From assembly GCA_002102825.1 (NCBI GenBank), contig DABJ01000005.1, forward strand, positions 12,480 to 62,484: a stretch of DNA of 50,005 nucleotides, read 5' to 3'. A program made the translations under genes and the position numbers. The first letter of the stretch is position 1. Each line of letters begins with the position of its first letter. Source of the DNA: Candidatus Gastranaerophilales bacterium HUM_12 (GTDB lineage: Bacteria; Cyanobacteriota; Vampirovibrionia; Gastranaerophilales; Gastranaerophilaceae). Below the pieces are notes generated by a model. It was not told the origin of the DNA. It saw only the letters and a list, made by a program, of their open reading frames with translations, and did not search any database. Below, in pieces: positions 17,146-26,269 of the stretch.

Positions 17146-19677
17146 ATGTGTTTTTTTAATAAGTATTATGAAAGTTTATTTAAGTGTTCAAAGCCATACC
17201 AATATGTAGGTGGAGAATTTTTATCCCATAATAAAGATTTTGATAGTGCAGATGTTAGATTAGTTCTTGCATTCCCTGATAAATATGAAATCGGAATTTC
17301 TAATTTAGGTGTTCGTGTTTTGTATGAACAAGTTAATAAACAACCTAGTTATATGTGCGATAGGGTTTATGCCCCAGAACCGGATTTCAAACCGGATATT
17401 TTATATGCCGTAGAATCAAAGAAAAATGTTCGAGATTTTGATGCTGTTGGTTTTTCTTTACAATACGAAATGGCATATCCTACAGTTTTAAAAATGCTTG
17501 AAATGGCAGGAATTCCATACAAAAATACTGATAGAACAGATGAAGATCCAATAATCATTGCAGGCGGTCCTTGTACTTTTAATCCTTTACCTATGAGTGA
17601 TTTTATTGATGTTTTTTTGATTGGTGACGGTGAAGATTCAATAATTGAAGTTTGTGATATTCTTCAAAAAACAAAAGGTTTACCAAGACTTGAACGAATT
17701 AAAGCTCTTTGTACTGGTGAAAATTCGGGTCGTTGGTCAAAGTTGTTAGGTGGAAACGTTAAAAAACGAATAGCTCAATTAACGTATGAAAATGCTCCAA
17801 AATCTTATCCAATACCATTTTCATCATCTATTCAAGATAGAGCCGTAGTTGAAATTCGTAGAGGTTGCGGAAGAATGTGTCGTTTCTGTCAACCTGGTCA
17901 TGTAACTTTACCGATAAGAGAACGTAGTGCTGAAGATATTATTAAAATAACAAAAGAACTCGTTAAGAATACCGGTTATGATGAATATTCTTTGCTATCC
18001 CTGTCTTCAAATGACTATGCAAATATAAACGAAGTTATTAAAGAGTTAGCTGTAGATTTTAATGATAAAAAGATTTCAGTATCTTTGCCAAGTCAAAGAA
18101 TTGATGGGTTTAATTTAGAACTTGCAAATTTAGTTCAGAGTGTAAGAAAATCAACAATGACATTAGCCCCTGAAGCCGGCAGTCAAAGACTTAGAGATGT
18201 AATTAAGAAAAATATTACAGAAGAACAAATTATGAATGCTATTTTGACTCTTTATGAAAATGGTTGGTCAAGAGTTAAATTATATTTTATTTGTGGCTTG
18301 CCAACAGAAACTCTTGAAGATATGGACGAAATGGCAGAATTATTTAGAAAAATTCGATATCGTTCAAGACTTATAAAAAAAGAAAAAGAATTGAAACATT
18401 CACTTGATTTGACTTGTACTCTTTCAATTTTTGTACCGAAACCATTTACTCCATTCCAATGGTGTCCCCAAATGGATTTATCAGAAGTTACTGAACATAT
18501 TCACTATTTAATGGAGCAAGTTTCACATATCAAAGGTGTAAAAGTTAATTATCACGAAAAGTTTGTTTCTTTATTGGAAGCTGTATTGACTCGTGGTGAT
18601 GAATCAATAGGCAGATATATTGAAGCCCTTTATAATAAGGGGTGTTATCTTGATGCTTGGGGCGAGTATTTTGATAAGAAGGTTTGGTTTGAAACGGCCG
18701 ATGAGTTAGATATAAATTTAAATACCCTTGCTCAAAAACAATATTCACTTGATGAAGATTTGCCTTGGAATTTTGTTGATATTGGTGTAAGTAAAGAGTG
18801 GTTCAAGGAAGAATATAAAAAAGCTTTTACTATTGATGCACATTCTTCTCACATTGTACCAACATGCCAACAAAGATGCGTAAATTGTGGAGTCTGTCCA
18901 AGTTTTGGTGTTAAAAAGATTATGGATAATTTATTTACTGCAAGTGATAAGGGACAACTTGTTGTGAAACAGGAACATGTAGACCCTGCAACGGCCCAAC
19001 ATACACTTCGGGAAATATTTAGATATAGAATCAAATTAACAAAAACCGGTATTTTAAGGTATTTTTCTCATTTGGATTGGCAAAATACGTTTTTCAAAGC
19101 TATTTCAAGGTCGGATTTGAATGTCGCATTTTCATTTGGTTATAACCCAACAATGAAAATCTCTATGGGGATTGCTTTGCCATTGTTTTGTGAAAGTACA
19201 ACAGAGCTTGTTGATATTGAATTGTTAGATAATGTAGATTCTGAATATGTTAAAAATGAACTCCAAAGAGTTTTACCAAAAGAATCTGAAGTTATTTCCG
19301 TAAAACAGATTGACCGTTCTGCTCCATCAATTGACCAAACTGCTTGTTGGGCAGAGTACAAGGTCAAAATCGCAGATGTTAAAAATAAACTTTGCGATTT
19401 TGAGAAATTAATGTATAATACAGATAGAGTTTTATCTTCTGACGAGATTTTAGTTGAGAAGAAAAATAAAAAAGGTTTAGTAAAAACAGTAAATATTCGT
19501 ACCTCTATTGGTTCTCACCGATATGAAAACGATTGTTTATTTATAGTATTAAAGACCGGTCAAGGGTCAGAAATTCCTCCATTGAGAGCAGATGTTTTGA
19601 TGAATATTATTGCTCCAGATGTAATATTTGATATTACGAGGGTTAAATTTTTTACCGAGTCTTTGCATGAGTTATAA
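17146..19677 (+). CDS. Radical SAM protein with C-terminal DUF2344 domain (TIGR03960/TIGR03936 type)
   Basis: Radical S-adenosylmethionine enzyme of unknown substrate. The N-terminal third resembles a B12-binding-like domain, with LAFPDKYEIGISNLG and IIAGGP. The 4Fe-4S cluster motif is CGRMCRFC (about residues 240-247). The C-terminal 200 residues (from FRYRIKLTKTGILRYFSHLDW) match the DUF2344 domain, which occurs either fused or as a separate protein. A second cysteine cluster (CQQRCVNCGVC, near residue 580) may hold an additional metal site. Length 843 aa fits the fused form. In many bacteria this gene is directly followed by an RNase E/G gene, as here (15 bases apart), which points to RNA or ribosome-related work. 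Confidence 0.9.
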   Translation: MCFFNKYYESLFKCSKPYQYVGGEFLSHNKDFDSADVRLVLAFPDKYEIGISNLGVRVLYEQVNKQPSYMCDRVYAPEPDFKPDILYAVESKKNVRDFDAVGFSLQYEMAYPTVLKMLEMAGIPYKNTDRTDEDPIIIAGGPCTFNPLPMSDFIDVFLIGDGEDSIIEVCDILQKTKGLPRLERIKALCTGENSGRWSKLLGGNVKKRIAQLTYENAPKSYPIPFSSSIQDRAVVEIRRGCGRMCRFCQPGHVTLPIRERSAEDIIKITKELVKNTGYDEYSLLSLSSNDYANINEVIKELAVDFNDKKISVSLPSQRIDGFNLELANLVQSVRKSTMTLAPEAGSQRLRDVIKKNITEEQIMNAILTLYENGWSRVKLYFICGLPTETLEDMDEMAELFRKIRYRSRLIKKEKELKHSLDLTCTLSIFVPKPFTPFQWCPQMDLSEVTEHIHYLMEQVSHIKGVKVNYHEKFVSLLEAVLTRGDESIGRYIEALYNKGCYLDAWGEYFDKKVWFETADELDINLNTLAQKQYSLDEDLPWNFVDIGVSKEWFKEEYKKAFTIDAHSSHIVPTCQQRCVNCGVCPSFGVKKIMDNLFTASDKGQLVVKQEHVDPATAQHTLREIFRYRIKLTKTGILRYFSHLDWQNTFFKAISRSDLNVAFSFGYNPTMKISMGIALPLFCESTTELVDIELLDNVDSEYVKNELQRVLPKESEVISVKQIDRSAPSIDQTACWAEYKVKIADVKNKLCDFEKLMYNTDRVLSSDEILVEKKNKKGLVKTVNIRTSIGSHRYENDCLFIVLKTGQGSEIPPLRADVLMNIIAPDVIFDITRVKFFTESLHEL

Positions 19678-19691
19678 GAGAAGGAATTTTT

Positions 19692-21590
19692 ATGAACGAC
19701 AAAAACAGAAATGCTAATCAAAGTATTGAAAAAAGGATTGTTATTGCAGAAAGAGACAACATTGCTGCAGTTTTAGAGAACAAAAAAGTCACAGATTTCT
19801 TTATCCATAGAGGAGAAGTTTTATTAGGTGATGTATATTTAGCTACCGTTGATAATATTTTACCAAGTATAGATGCTGCATTTGTCAACGTTGGTACTGA
19901 TAGAATGGGATTTTTGCATGCAGAAGATGTTATGGGAAAAGGAACTTTGAAAGAAAAGTTATCTCCAAAACAAAAATTAGTAGTTCAAGTTGTAAAAGAA
20001 CCTACAGGGCATAAAGGGCCTCGAGTTACAACAGAAATTAGCCTTCCGGGAAGATTTTTGGTTTTGATGCCAAATGAACCAGGAGTTAGTGTTAGTAAAA
20101 AAATTGAAAATTCTAAAGAGCGTGCAAGATTAAAATCTATTGTTAATCTTATCAAACCGGTTGGTGTTGGTGTAATTATTAGAACAGAAGCAGAGGGTCA
20201 ATCAGAAGCTGATATTCAAGAAGATTTAGAAATTTTATTAGAAAAATGGAATAATATTATCACTTCATCTGAAACTTTAACTCCTCCTAATCTTATTTAT
20301 AGAGATCAAGATTTGTTGTATAGGGTTATTCGAGAAGCTTGTACTGATGATGTTAAAGAGATTATTGTAGATACTCCGTTTGCAATGAACAGAGTGCAAA
20401 ATATCTTGCAGAATTGGCATATCTCTAAAAATGTTCAAGTTACATTGTACAAAGGTACTGAACCTCTACTTATAGCAATGGATATTCATAAAGAAATCAA
20501 AGCTGCTTTGAATGTTAAAGTTAATATGCCATCAGGCGGTTATTTATTTATCCAACAAACAGAAGCATTGACAGTAATTGATGTAAACAGTGGTAAATTT
20601 ACAAGTTCATCTACTCAAGATGAAACAATTTTGAAAACAAATATAGAAGCTGTTCACGAAATAGCAAGACAATTAAGGCTTAGAAATATTGGCGGTATGG
20701 TTATTGTTGATTTTATTGATATGATGTCCAGAGCTGACAAATTGGCTATGATGGAAGAATTAGAAATTGCTCTTGAACCTGATAAAGCCAAACCACAAGT
20801 TGGTCAACTTTCAGATTTGGGACTTGTTGAGTTAACTCGTCACCGTCAAGGTCAATCTTTATCAGAAATCTTTACTAAAAAATGTCCTCATTGTCAAGGT
20901 AGCGGGTATTCAATGATTGATTTCAATTTTGCAACTCCTACTGCAGAGGGTGAATATCGTGCAAAAGCTGCAAAATTAAAATTACCAACAGGTAATTTTA
21001 AGAAAAATAACAACAAATTCAATAACAAAAATAGTAACAATCAGCAACAAAATAGCCAAGAACAAGAACACATTCAAGAACAAGTTCAAAAACCTGTAAT
21101 TGAAACAGAACCATCTGTTGTTGCTACAGAAGAAATTGTAAAAAAAGAAAATAACAAACGTAGCAGAAACAGACGTAACAATAAATTTGACAAAAATAAA
21201 CAACCAAAAGAAGAAACAAAAATTGCAGTTGTAGAGGAAGTGGTTGAACACGTTGAAGTTCCTGCAATCGAACCGGTTCAAGAGGTTAAAGTTGAAGAGG
21301 TAAAAGAACCTGTGACTGAAGTTATTCCAGAAGTCGTTGAAGAAACTGTTGTTGAACCAAAAATTAAAGGTAAATCAAGAAAAAGAAAAACTAAAAAGGT
21401 CGCAACTCCAGAGGAAATGCCGCAAGAAGAAGCTAAACCTGTAGAAGAGGTTGCTCAAACAGTTGAGGAAACTACACCAATAGAGGAACCTGCGGAGGTA
21501 GAAGAACCAAAGAAAAAAACTCGCAGACCCAATAGAGGTTCTTCAAAAGCAAGAAAATCTAAAAAAACTGAGGAAGTAAGTGAAGAATAG
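19692..21590 (+). CDS. rne: Ribonuclease E/G family protein
   Basis: Endoribonuclease for mRNA decay and rRNA processing. The N-terminal catalytic half has an S1-like RNA-binding region (about residues 35-120, GDVYLATVDNILPSIDAAFVNVG), the catalytic aspartates in VIDVNSG and VDFIDM, and the zinc-link CPHCQGSGY (about residues 397-405). From about residue 430 the chain becomes low-complexity: an Asn/Lys/Gln-rich stretch followed by a long Glu/Val/Pro-rich acidic part and a basic end, the usual shape of a degradosome scaffold tail. AAGGAA precedes the ATG. The end overlaps the next gene's GTG start by 11 bases. Confidence 0.95.
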   Translation: MNDKNRNANQSIEKRIVIAERDNIAAVLENKKVTDFFIHRGEVLLGDVYLATVDNILPSIDAAFVNVGTDRMGFLHAEDVMGKGTLKEKLSPKQKLVVQVVKEPTGHKGPRVTTEISLPGRFLVLMPNEPGVSVSKKIENSKERARLKSIVNLIKPVGVGVIIRTEAEGQSEADIQEDLEILLEKWNNIITSSETLTPPNLIYRDQDLLYRVIREACTDDVKEIIVDTPFAMNRVQNILQNWHISKNVQVTLYKGTEPLLIAMDIHKEIKAALNVKVNMPSGGYLFIQQTEALTVIDVNSGKFTSSSTQDETILKTNIEAVHEIARQLRLRNIGGMVIVDFIDMMSRADKLAMMEELEIALEPDKAKPQVGQLSDLGLVELTRHRQGQSLSEIFTKKCPHCQGSGYSMIDFNFATPTAEGEYRAKAAKLKLPTGNFKKNNNKFNNKNSNNQQQNSQEQEHIQEQVQKPVIETEPSVVATEEIVKKENNKRSRNRRNNKFDKNKQPKEETKIAVVEEVVEHVEVPAIEPVQEVKVEEVKEPVTEVIPEVVEETVVEPKIKGKSRKRKTKKVATPEEMPQEEAKPVEEVAQTVEETTPIEEPAEVEEPKKKTRRPNRGSSKARKSKKTEEVSEE

Positions 21591-21885
21591 ATTTTTTAAA
21601 AATTTATGGAATGCAATTTTAGTAGTGCTATTTTGCACTACTAACTTTGCTTATGCGAAAAATCCTCATTTACATACAATTAAAACGATTGCAGTTAAAT
21701 ATTCTATTGTAATTGTTGCTGTAGTTGGCTTTTCGATTCTTTTGTGTATCGGATTATCTATTTATAACAAGTTTTTTGTTTCTGCACATTTAAAAGATAA
21801 AAACCTTGAAAATGCATCATTAAAATCTCCAACTGATATTGATGATGCAATTAGAATGTTTATTGCAAAGAATAGGTTGAAATAA
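21580..21885 (+). CDS. Small membrane protein of unknown function
   Basis: Not recognised. It begins with GTG (GAGG lies just upstream) inside the end of the RNase gene. Residues 11-25 look like a signal peptide ending FAYA, followed by one transmembrane segment at about 40-63 (YSIVIVAVVGFSILLCIGLSIY) and a cytoplasmic-like tail with PTDIDDAIRMFI. The overlap with the RNase gene and the 4-base gap to the next gene place it firmly in this operon. Its hydrophobic character and the next gene's prepilin-like start suggest a membrane or pilus role (inference). Confidence 0.75.
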   Translation: MKNRFFKNLWNAILVVLFCTTNFAYAKNPHLHTIKTIAVKYSIVIVAVVGFSILLCIGLSIYNKFFVSAHLKDKNLENASLKSPTDIDDAIRMFIAKNRLK

Positions 21886-21889
21886 TCTG

Positions 21890-22111
21890 ATGAAAAAAGC
21901 TTTTGGAATTTTAGAATTATTGATTGTTGTTATAATTGCGATTGTGGTGTATTTTACTTGTTTTCATCACAAATACGGTCGTTCAAATCCTTTTGACGAC
22001 AATTCAAAAATAGAACAACAATCGCAAATGATTGATGATAAAATTCAAGATATAGAATCATCAAAGGCATTAAAAGAAAAAATAGAAAATAATTTAAAGG
22101 ATAATATTTAG
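21890..22111 (+). CDS. Very short prepilin-like membrane protein
   Basis: 73-aa protein with a type IV prepilin-like start: KKA, then FGILELLIVVIIAIVVYF. If cut between Ala4 and Phe5, the conserved Glu falls at mature position 5, as in pilins, although Ala rather than Gly at -1 is unusual. After the hydrophobic helix comes only a short charged segment rich in Lys, Glu and Asp (probably a coiled coil) and no globular head. It could instead be an ordinary single-pass anchor. It starts 4 bases after the previous stop and its own stop directly abuts the ATG of sdaAB. Confidence 0.7.
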   Translation: MKKAFGILELLIVVIIAIVVYFTCFHHKYGRSNPFDDNSKIEQQSQMIDDKIQDIESSKALKEKIENNLKDNI

Positions 22112-22780
22112 ATGAAAAAATCAACTTTATTTGATATTATTTCTCCAATTATGATTGGACCGTCAAGCTCTCATACTGCAGGTGCTGTTCGTTTAGGGCT
22201 GATGGCAAAAAATATCTATAAAAATACTCCCAAATCTGTGACTTTTTGTTTGTACAATTCTTATGCTCATACAGGAAAAGGTCACGGAACGGAAAAAGGT
22301 CTGCTTGCCGGTGTTTTAGGCCTTAGTGTTGATGATAGAAAGATTAAAGATATTTTTAATTCGGATTTGGCAAAACAGGTCGATTATAAATTTGAATATA
22401 AAGACAATTTCAAATATCACCCTAATGCTGTTGATATTATTTTTGATGGTGATAACAAGATGTTTATCTCTGGAGAATCTGTTGGTGCCGGTGAAATTGA
22501 AATTACAAAAATAAATGATTTTAACGTTAAGCTAACAGGCAAATATAATACGGTTCTTCTTGTTTATAAAGATAAACCGGGAATGATTTCACAAGTTTCA
22601 TCTCTTCTTCAATATCACAATATAAATATTGCATCTTTGAATTGTGATAGAAGTGGAAAAGGTCGGGAGGCTTCAATGATTATTAGTGTTGATGGGAATA
22701 TCCATTCTGAAATAATTGATAATATTGAAGAAATTCCTGAAGTTTATTTTGTAAGTTATGTAGAAAAGTTGGAAAATTAA
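22112..22780 (+). CDS. sdaAB: L-serine dehydratase, beta subunit
   Basis: Iron-sulfur subunit pair member that deaminates L-serine to pyruvate and ammonia. The family signature SPIMIGPSSSHTAGAVRLG is at residues 11-29, and HTGKGHGT follows. The C-terminal 70 residues form an ACT-like domain (VLLVYKDKPGMISQVSSLL), a regulatory part that may sense serine. Length 222 aa is normal for the split form. The ATG directly follows the stop of the prepilin-like gene, with AAAGGA upstream. The alpha subunit begins one base after its stop. Confidence 0.95.
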   Translation: MKKSTLFDIISPIMIGPSSSHTAGAVRLGLMAKNIYKNTPKSVTFCLYNSYAHTGKGHGTEKGLLAGVLGLSVDDRKIKDIFNSDLAKQVDYKFEYKDNFKYHPNAVDIIFDGDNKMFISGESVGAGEIEITKINDFNVKLTGKYNTVLLVYKDKPGMISQVSSLLQYHNINIASLNCDRSGKGREASMIISVDGNIHSEIIDNIEEIPEVYFVSYVEKLEN

Positions 22781-22781
22781 T

Positions 22782-23660
22782 ATGGAATTAAATATAAATA
22801 CATTTGAACAATTAAAAGAAGCTTGTATCTCTCGGAATAAGCAAATTTATGAGATTGCACAAGAAAATATGGCTATGGAATCGGATATGGCTGTAGAGCT
22901 TGTCAGAACTTTTGCCGCAAAGAGTCTGTATGCTATGAAAGAAGCTATACAATCCGGTATGGCAAGTAAAGAATTATCAATGAGTGGAATGTGCGGTCAA
23001 GACTGTTTTAAAGTTCAAAAAAGATATAAATCTGAACGAGCAATGTTTGGTTCTGTTTTTGAAAAAATTATTGAGTATGCACTTGCAACGAGTGAGGAAA
23101 ATATTAGAATGGGTAAGATTGTTGCTTGTCCAACGGCAGGTTCTTGCGGAATATTACCAGCGGCTTTAGTTGCAGTGAGCGAAGAGTTTAATTACTCAGA
23201 AAGAGAACAACTCAATGCTTTAATTACTGCAGGTGAAATTGGAAGAATTATTTCAATAAAAGTAGCTTTAGCAGGAGCCGTTGCAGGTTGCCAAGCTGAA
23301 TGCGGAGTCGCATCAGCAATGAGTGCTGCAGCAGTTTGCCAAATGAGAGGTGGAAATGTTTCCCAAATCCTCAATGCCACTGCTTTGGCTCTAAAAAATC
23401 TACTAGGTTTAACTTGCGATCCTGTTGCTGGACTTGTTGAAGTTCCATGTGTAAAAAGGAATCCATTTTTAGCCGTTCATTCTATTACAGCGGTTGAACT
23501 CGCTCTATCTGGAGTTGAGTCTAAAATTCCAATAGATGAGGTAATTGATGCTATGGAACAAACAGGAGCTTTAATGTCGCCGACATTAAAAGAAAGTTCT
23601 CAAGCTGGGCTTGCGACAACAAAAACTGCTCTTGAAGTTCAAAAACAAGTATTTGGTTAA
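22782..23660 (+). CDS. sdaAA: L-serine dehydratase, alpha subunit
   Basis: Catalytic, 4Fe-4S-carrying partner of the preceding subunit in the split anaerobic-type enzyme. The signature CPTAGSCGILPA is at about residues 112-123, and further cysteines that could hold the cluster are visible in CQAECGV and LTCDPVAGLVEVPC. Length 292 aa fits the alpha subunit. Gene order beta-alpha with a one-base gap is the usual one. It is the last gene of the run starting near 16.4 kb and is followed by an imperfect hairpin. The product pyruvate feeds fermentation. Confidence 0.95.
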   Translation: MELNINTFEQLKEACISRNKQIYEIAQENMAMESDMAVELVRTFAAKSLYAMKEAIQSGMASKELSMSGMCGQDCFKVQKRYKSERAMFGSVFEKIIEYALATSEENIRMGKIVACPTAGSCGILPAALVAVSEEFNYSEREQLNALITAGEIGRIISIKVALAGAVAGCQAECGVASAMSAAAVCQMRGGNVSQILNATALALKNLLGLTCDPVAGLVEVPCVKRNPFLAVHSITAVELALSGVESKIPIDEVIDAMEQTGALMSPTLKESSQAGLATTKTALEVQKQVFG

Positions 23661-23686
23661 TTTAATTGAAATTTGACACTAAATTA

Positions 23687-23712
23687 AAAGCCCCCATTTT
23701 AGTGGGAGCTTA
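23687..23712. terminator. Hairpin between convergent sdaAA and the AAA ATPase gene
   Basis: AAGCCCCCA pairs with TGGGAGCTT (one mismatch) around a short T-rich loop. The flanks are A/T-rich, with a U-run in the minus direction. Confidence 0.6.
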
Positions 23713-23764
23713 ATAATAGTGTACATAAGTATAGTATTATATAAGAAGGATGTGAGAAATATAA

Positions 23765-25288
23765 TTATTTTTTACTAAATCCGATAGGTTTTCTACCATT
23801 TCGGTGTTGAGTTTTGAATTCTTCTATTGCATTTAGAAAATCTTCTTGAGTAATAGTTGCATTTTTCATATCTGCTTCTGTAAAAGTTCCATTCTCCATT
23901 TTTTCGTAGATTCCAAGACGTTTCATCATAGATTCTTTGGCAAGTTTTGACATAAATTTGATATCCCCGCCAACAGCTTTTGCCTCATACATTTTATCTA
24001 CAATTTCATCTGTATTGATATTTTTATCTAAAGGTCTACCATCTGTATGAATTTTTAAGATTTGTCTAACACCATCTTTATCAGGTTCTCCAATTCTTAT
24101 GTGTTTACTAAATCTTTCCGCTCTTTTTAATGCTGTATCTAATGCATCATATCTGTTTGTTAAACCTAAGATATAAACATTATCACCATTATCATAAATA
24201 TCGGTCATACAAGTAAGAATTTGGTCGATTAATTTATCTCCATAATGGTCGCCCGCACCTCTTTCAACACCAATAGCATCAATTTCATCAATAATACCTA
24301 TAGATGGTTGATTTTCTACAAGTCTATTGAAGAAATCTCTAACATTTGCTTCTGATTCCCCAACGTATTTTGCTTGAAAAGCTGTACCACTGGCATATTC
24401 ACTGTGAACACCTGCTTCATTTGCTAAAGCTTTGCATAATGCGGTTTTACCAGTGCCTGCAGGGCCATGTAATATGTAACCCCTTGTAATATCTTGTTCG
24501 TTGTAGCCTTCAGGATATTTTATCGGATATAAAATACCTCTTTTAAGTTCTTCAATCGCTTTGTCTTGTCCTCCAATTTTTGAAAAATTAAGTTTTGTAC
24601 TTGGAGCTGTTGCTTGAAGTATTCTTTTAGATATAGTTTTCTTGTTCAGAGTATCAACATCTTTTTCTACATCTTTAGTAAAATCTAATACTGTTGCAAA
24701 CCCTGAGCGTAAATAACCTATATCGTGCTTTGGTTTTGTTTTAAAATGAATTACATCATCAGCATATTGAATTGTATCATTATTTACAATAAAGAAATTC
24801 ATGCCTGAATCCATTTTGTAGTCTTTTCCATGTGATATTAGGTTTAGTTTTTTGTCATTAATATTTAACAGACCATATTCATCAAAATTGTATTTAAAAA
24901 ATGCATAATTATGTTTAAGACTTTCTTCTTTCATAAAAATTTCTTTTTTGATTATTTGGTCAAAGCCTTTTATGTGTTTTAGCAATGCTTTTTGAGCAGT
25001 GTTAAAATCTTTGCCTGTAACAACAAGTTCCCCAATTTTCAAATGTTGTAGTAAAGAGGCTAACCTATCTTCAAATGGGAATTGGCTTAAAAGAGTTGAA
25101 GCTGCTTTTTGAATTTCATTTCCCTTGAATGCAATTGGTTTTTTGTTAATTAAATCTTTTCCATATCCAAAATTTGGAAGTGAGACCATGGATTGAGAAT
25201 TGATCATATTGTTTTGTTGCTTTTTTGTTTTTTGTTGTGTGTAATTTTTTGTGTAAAAATTTGTTGCTTGAATTTGTTCTATTCTCAT
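23765..25288 (-). CDS. AAA ATPase of the Cdc48/FtsH type with an unassigned N-terminal half
   Basis: ATP-driven protein remodeller. The C-terminal half is a single AAA domain: FSKIGGQDKAIEELK at 235-249, Walker A GPAGTGKT at 275-282, pore-loop region AKYVGES near 307, Walker B IGIIDEID at 330-337, sensor-1 GLTNR at 375-379, and arginine-finger region RAERF at 389-393. There is no protease domain and no membrane segment. The first 230 residues are not recognised: 1-55 look disordered (Gln/Asn-rich, with FGYG and FKGN), and 60-190 look alpha/beta. GAGG precedes the ATG. A strong promoter lies upstream. The substrate is unknown. Confidence 0.85.
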   Translation of the reverse strand: MRIEQIQATNFYTKNYTQQKTKKQQNNMINSQSMVSLPNFGYGKDLINKKPIAFKGNEIQKAASTLLSQFPFEDRLASLLQHLKIGELVVTGKDFNTAQKALLKHIKGFDQIIKKEIFMKEESLKHNYAFFKYNFDEYGLLNINDKKLNLISHGKDYKMDSGMNFFIVNNDTIQYADDVIHFKTKPKHDIGYLRSGFATVLDFTKDVEKDVDTLNKKTISKRILQATAPSTKLNFSKIGGQDKAIEELKRGILYPIKYPEGYNEQDITRGYILHGPAGTGKTALCKALANEAGVHSEYASGTAFQAKYVGESEANVRDFFNRLVENQPSIGIIDEIDAIGVERGAGDHYGDKLIDQILTCMTDIYDNGDNVYILGLTNRYDALDTALKRAERFSKHIRIGEPDKDGVRQILKIHTDGRPLDKNINTDEIVDKMYEAKAVGGDIKFMSKLAKESMMKRLGIYEKMENGTFTEADMKNATITQEDFLNAIEEFKTQHRNGRKPIGFSKK

Positions 25289-25319
25289 CTTACTACCTCA
25301 CTAAGCCTGTGTATAAAAA

Positions 25320-25340
25320 CAAGTGTAAAAACATCACTTG
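25320..25340 (-). promoter_or_regulatory. Small hairpin in the leader of the AAA ATPase gene
   Basis: CAAGTG (25320-25325) and CACTTG (25335-25340) form a 6-bp stem with a 9-base loop within the predicted 5' untranslated region, ending about 30 bases before the start codon. Its role, if any, is unknown. Confidence 0.35.
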
Positions 25341-25353
25341 CTACGTAAGTAGT

Positions 25354-25382
25354 AGAATATAATATTATTTTTATTTTGTCAA
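25354..25382 (-). promoter_or_regulatory. Sigma-70-type promoter of the AAA ATPase gene
   Basis: On the minus strand a perfect -35 TTGACA (25377-25382), a 17-base spacer and -10 TATTCT (25354-25359). The transcript start near 25347 gives a leader of about 60 bases. This is the best -35 match I found in the window. The rest of the 264-base gap to the divergent gene at 25553 shows only A/T-rich promoter-like sequence. Confidence 0.75.
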
Positions 25383-25552
25383 GCATACTTGGGTATAACA
25401 AGGTGTACAATCTATAAAAAACAGTCTAAAACTTATACTATAATTGTAATAGATACACTAATTTAAATACGTTATAAATCTTTACATAAAAACAATTTTT
25501 TGATGTTGAAACACTTTATATTAATACGGGGAAAATATTCTAAGGATATATT

Positions 25553-26269
25553 GTGTCAAGTTTAATTATTAAATCAAGTTTGAAATTTATAAAAAGTCGT
25601 TCTTCTGGTAAGGCTGGTTGGAAATTAGCTAAAAATCTTCTCAATAAAACAGAAGAAGTTTCTAGCTCCTTAGGTGCGGAATTATTGACCAAAACTAGAA
25701 CATATCCATTAAAAAAAGACAAATCAAAATATTTATATCACATAACAAGTCAAAGAAATTATGAGAAAATACTTGAATCCGGTGGTTTAAAGGTACAACA
25801 GGGGATAGATACAAAAGGCACACCTCGACTATTTTTATTTAATTTAGAAAATGTCCTCAATGCTTGGGCAAATGGCGGGAAACGGGATTATTTGGCAAAA
25901 ATACTGCAAATGGCAAAAAAGAATGATGACAAATTGGTAATGCTCCGTATAGATGCAAAAAGTTTAGATGTGTCAAAATTAAAGATTAGAACTTTGGACA
26001 AATTATTTCAAATTATGAAAAATAATGATATAAACAATCCATTTTTACAGGGTGAGAATAGTGGTTTAAGTTACATATATAAACAGCGTAAAACCCCGTT
26101 TGAATATATGTATTCAAATGATATTTCAATGGAAAATATTTCTAAGGTTGGCGATGTTGTATTAAATGCTTCACCACAGTACAATATATTTTGTGATGGG
26201 AAAGCAATAATGCAATCACTTATAAAAAATTCTCCGGAAAAGGGATATACTTTCCTTACGAAAACCTAA
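25553..26269 (+). CDS. Possible ADP-ribosyltransferase-fold protein
   Basis: No certain family. From residue 60 the pattern resembles compact ADP-ribosyltransferase domains: YLYHITSQRNYEKILESGGL (60-79), with His63 where these enzymes hold the NAD-binding His; a beta segment PRLFLFN (91-97); LVMLRIDA (128-135); and PFEYMYSNDISMENI (182-196), which resembles the EY-x-IPPENI closing motif with Glu184 as the candidate catalytic residue. Residues 1-55 are basic, without a clear signal peptide. The start is GTG, with AAGGA upstream. It converges on, and overlaps by 4 bases, a GIY-YIG gene. The assignment rests on pattern only and could be wrong. Confidence 0.5.
   Translation: MSSLIIKSSLKFIKSRSSGKAGWKLAKNLLNKTEEVSSSLGAELLTKTRTYPLKKDKSKYLYHITSQRNYEKILESGGLKVQQGIDTKGTPRLFLFNLENVLNAWANGGKRDYLAKILQMAKKNDDKLVMLRIDAKSLDVSKLKIRTLDKLFQIMKNNDINNPFLQGENSGLSYIYKQRKTPFEYMYSNDISMENISKVGDVVLNASPQYNIFCDGKAIMQSLIKNSPEKGYTFLTKT

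Noticed and set aside
20982..21281. Minus-strand ORF in the RNase E/G tail (Phe/Val-rich)
   Set aside because: It is the complement of low-complexity Lys/Glu/Asn codons and has no ribosome site; it is an artefact of composition.
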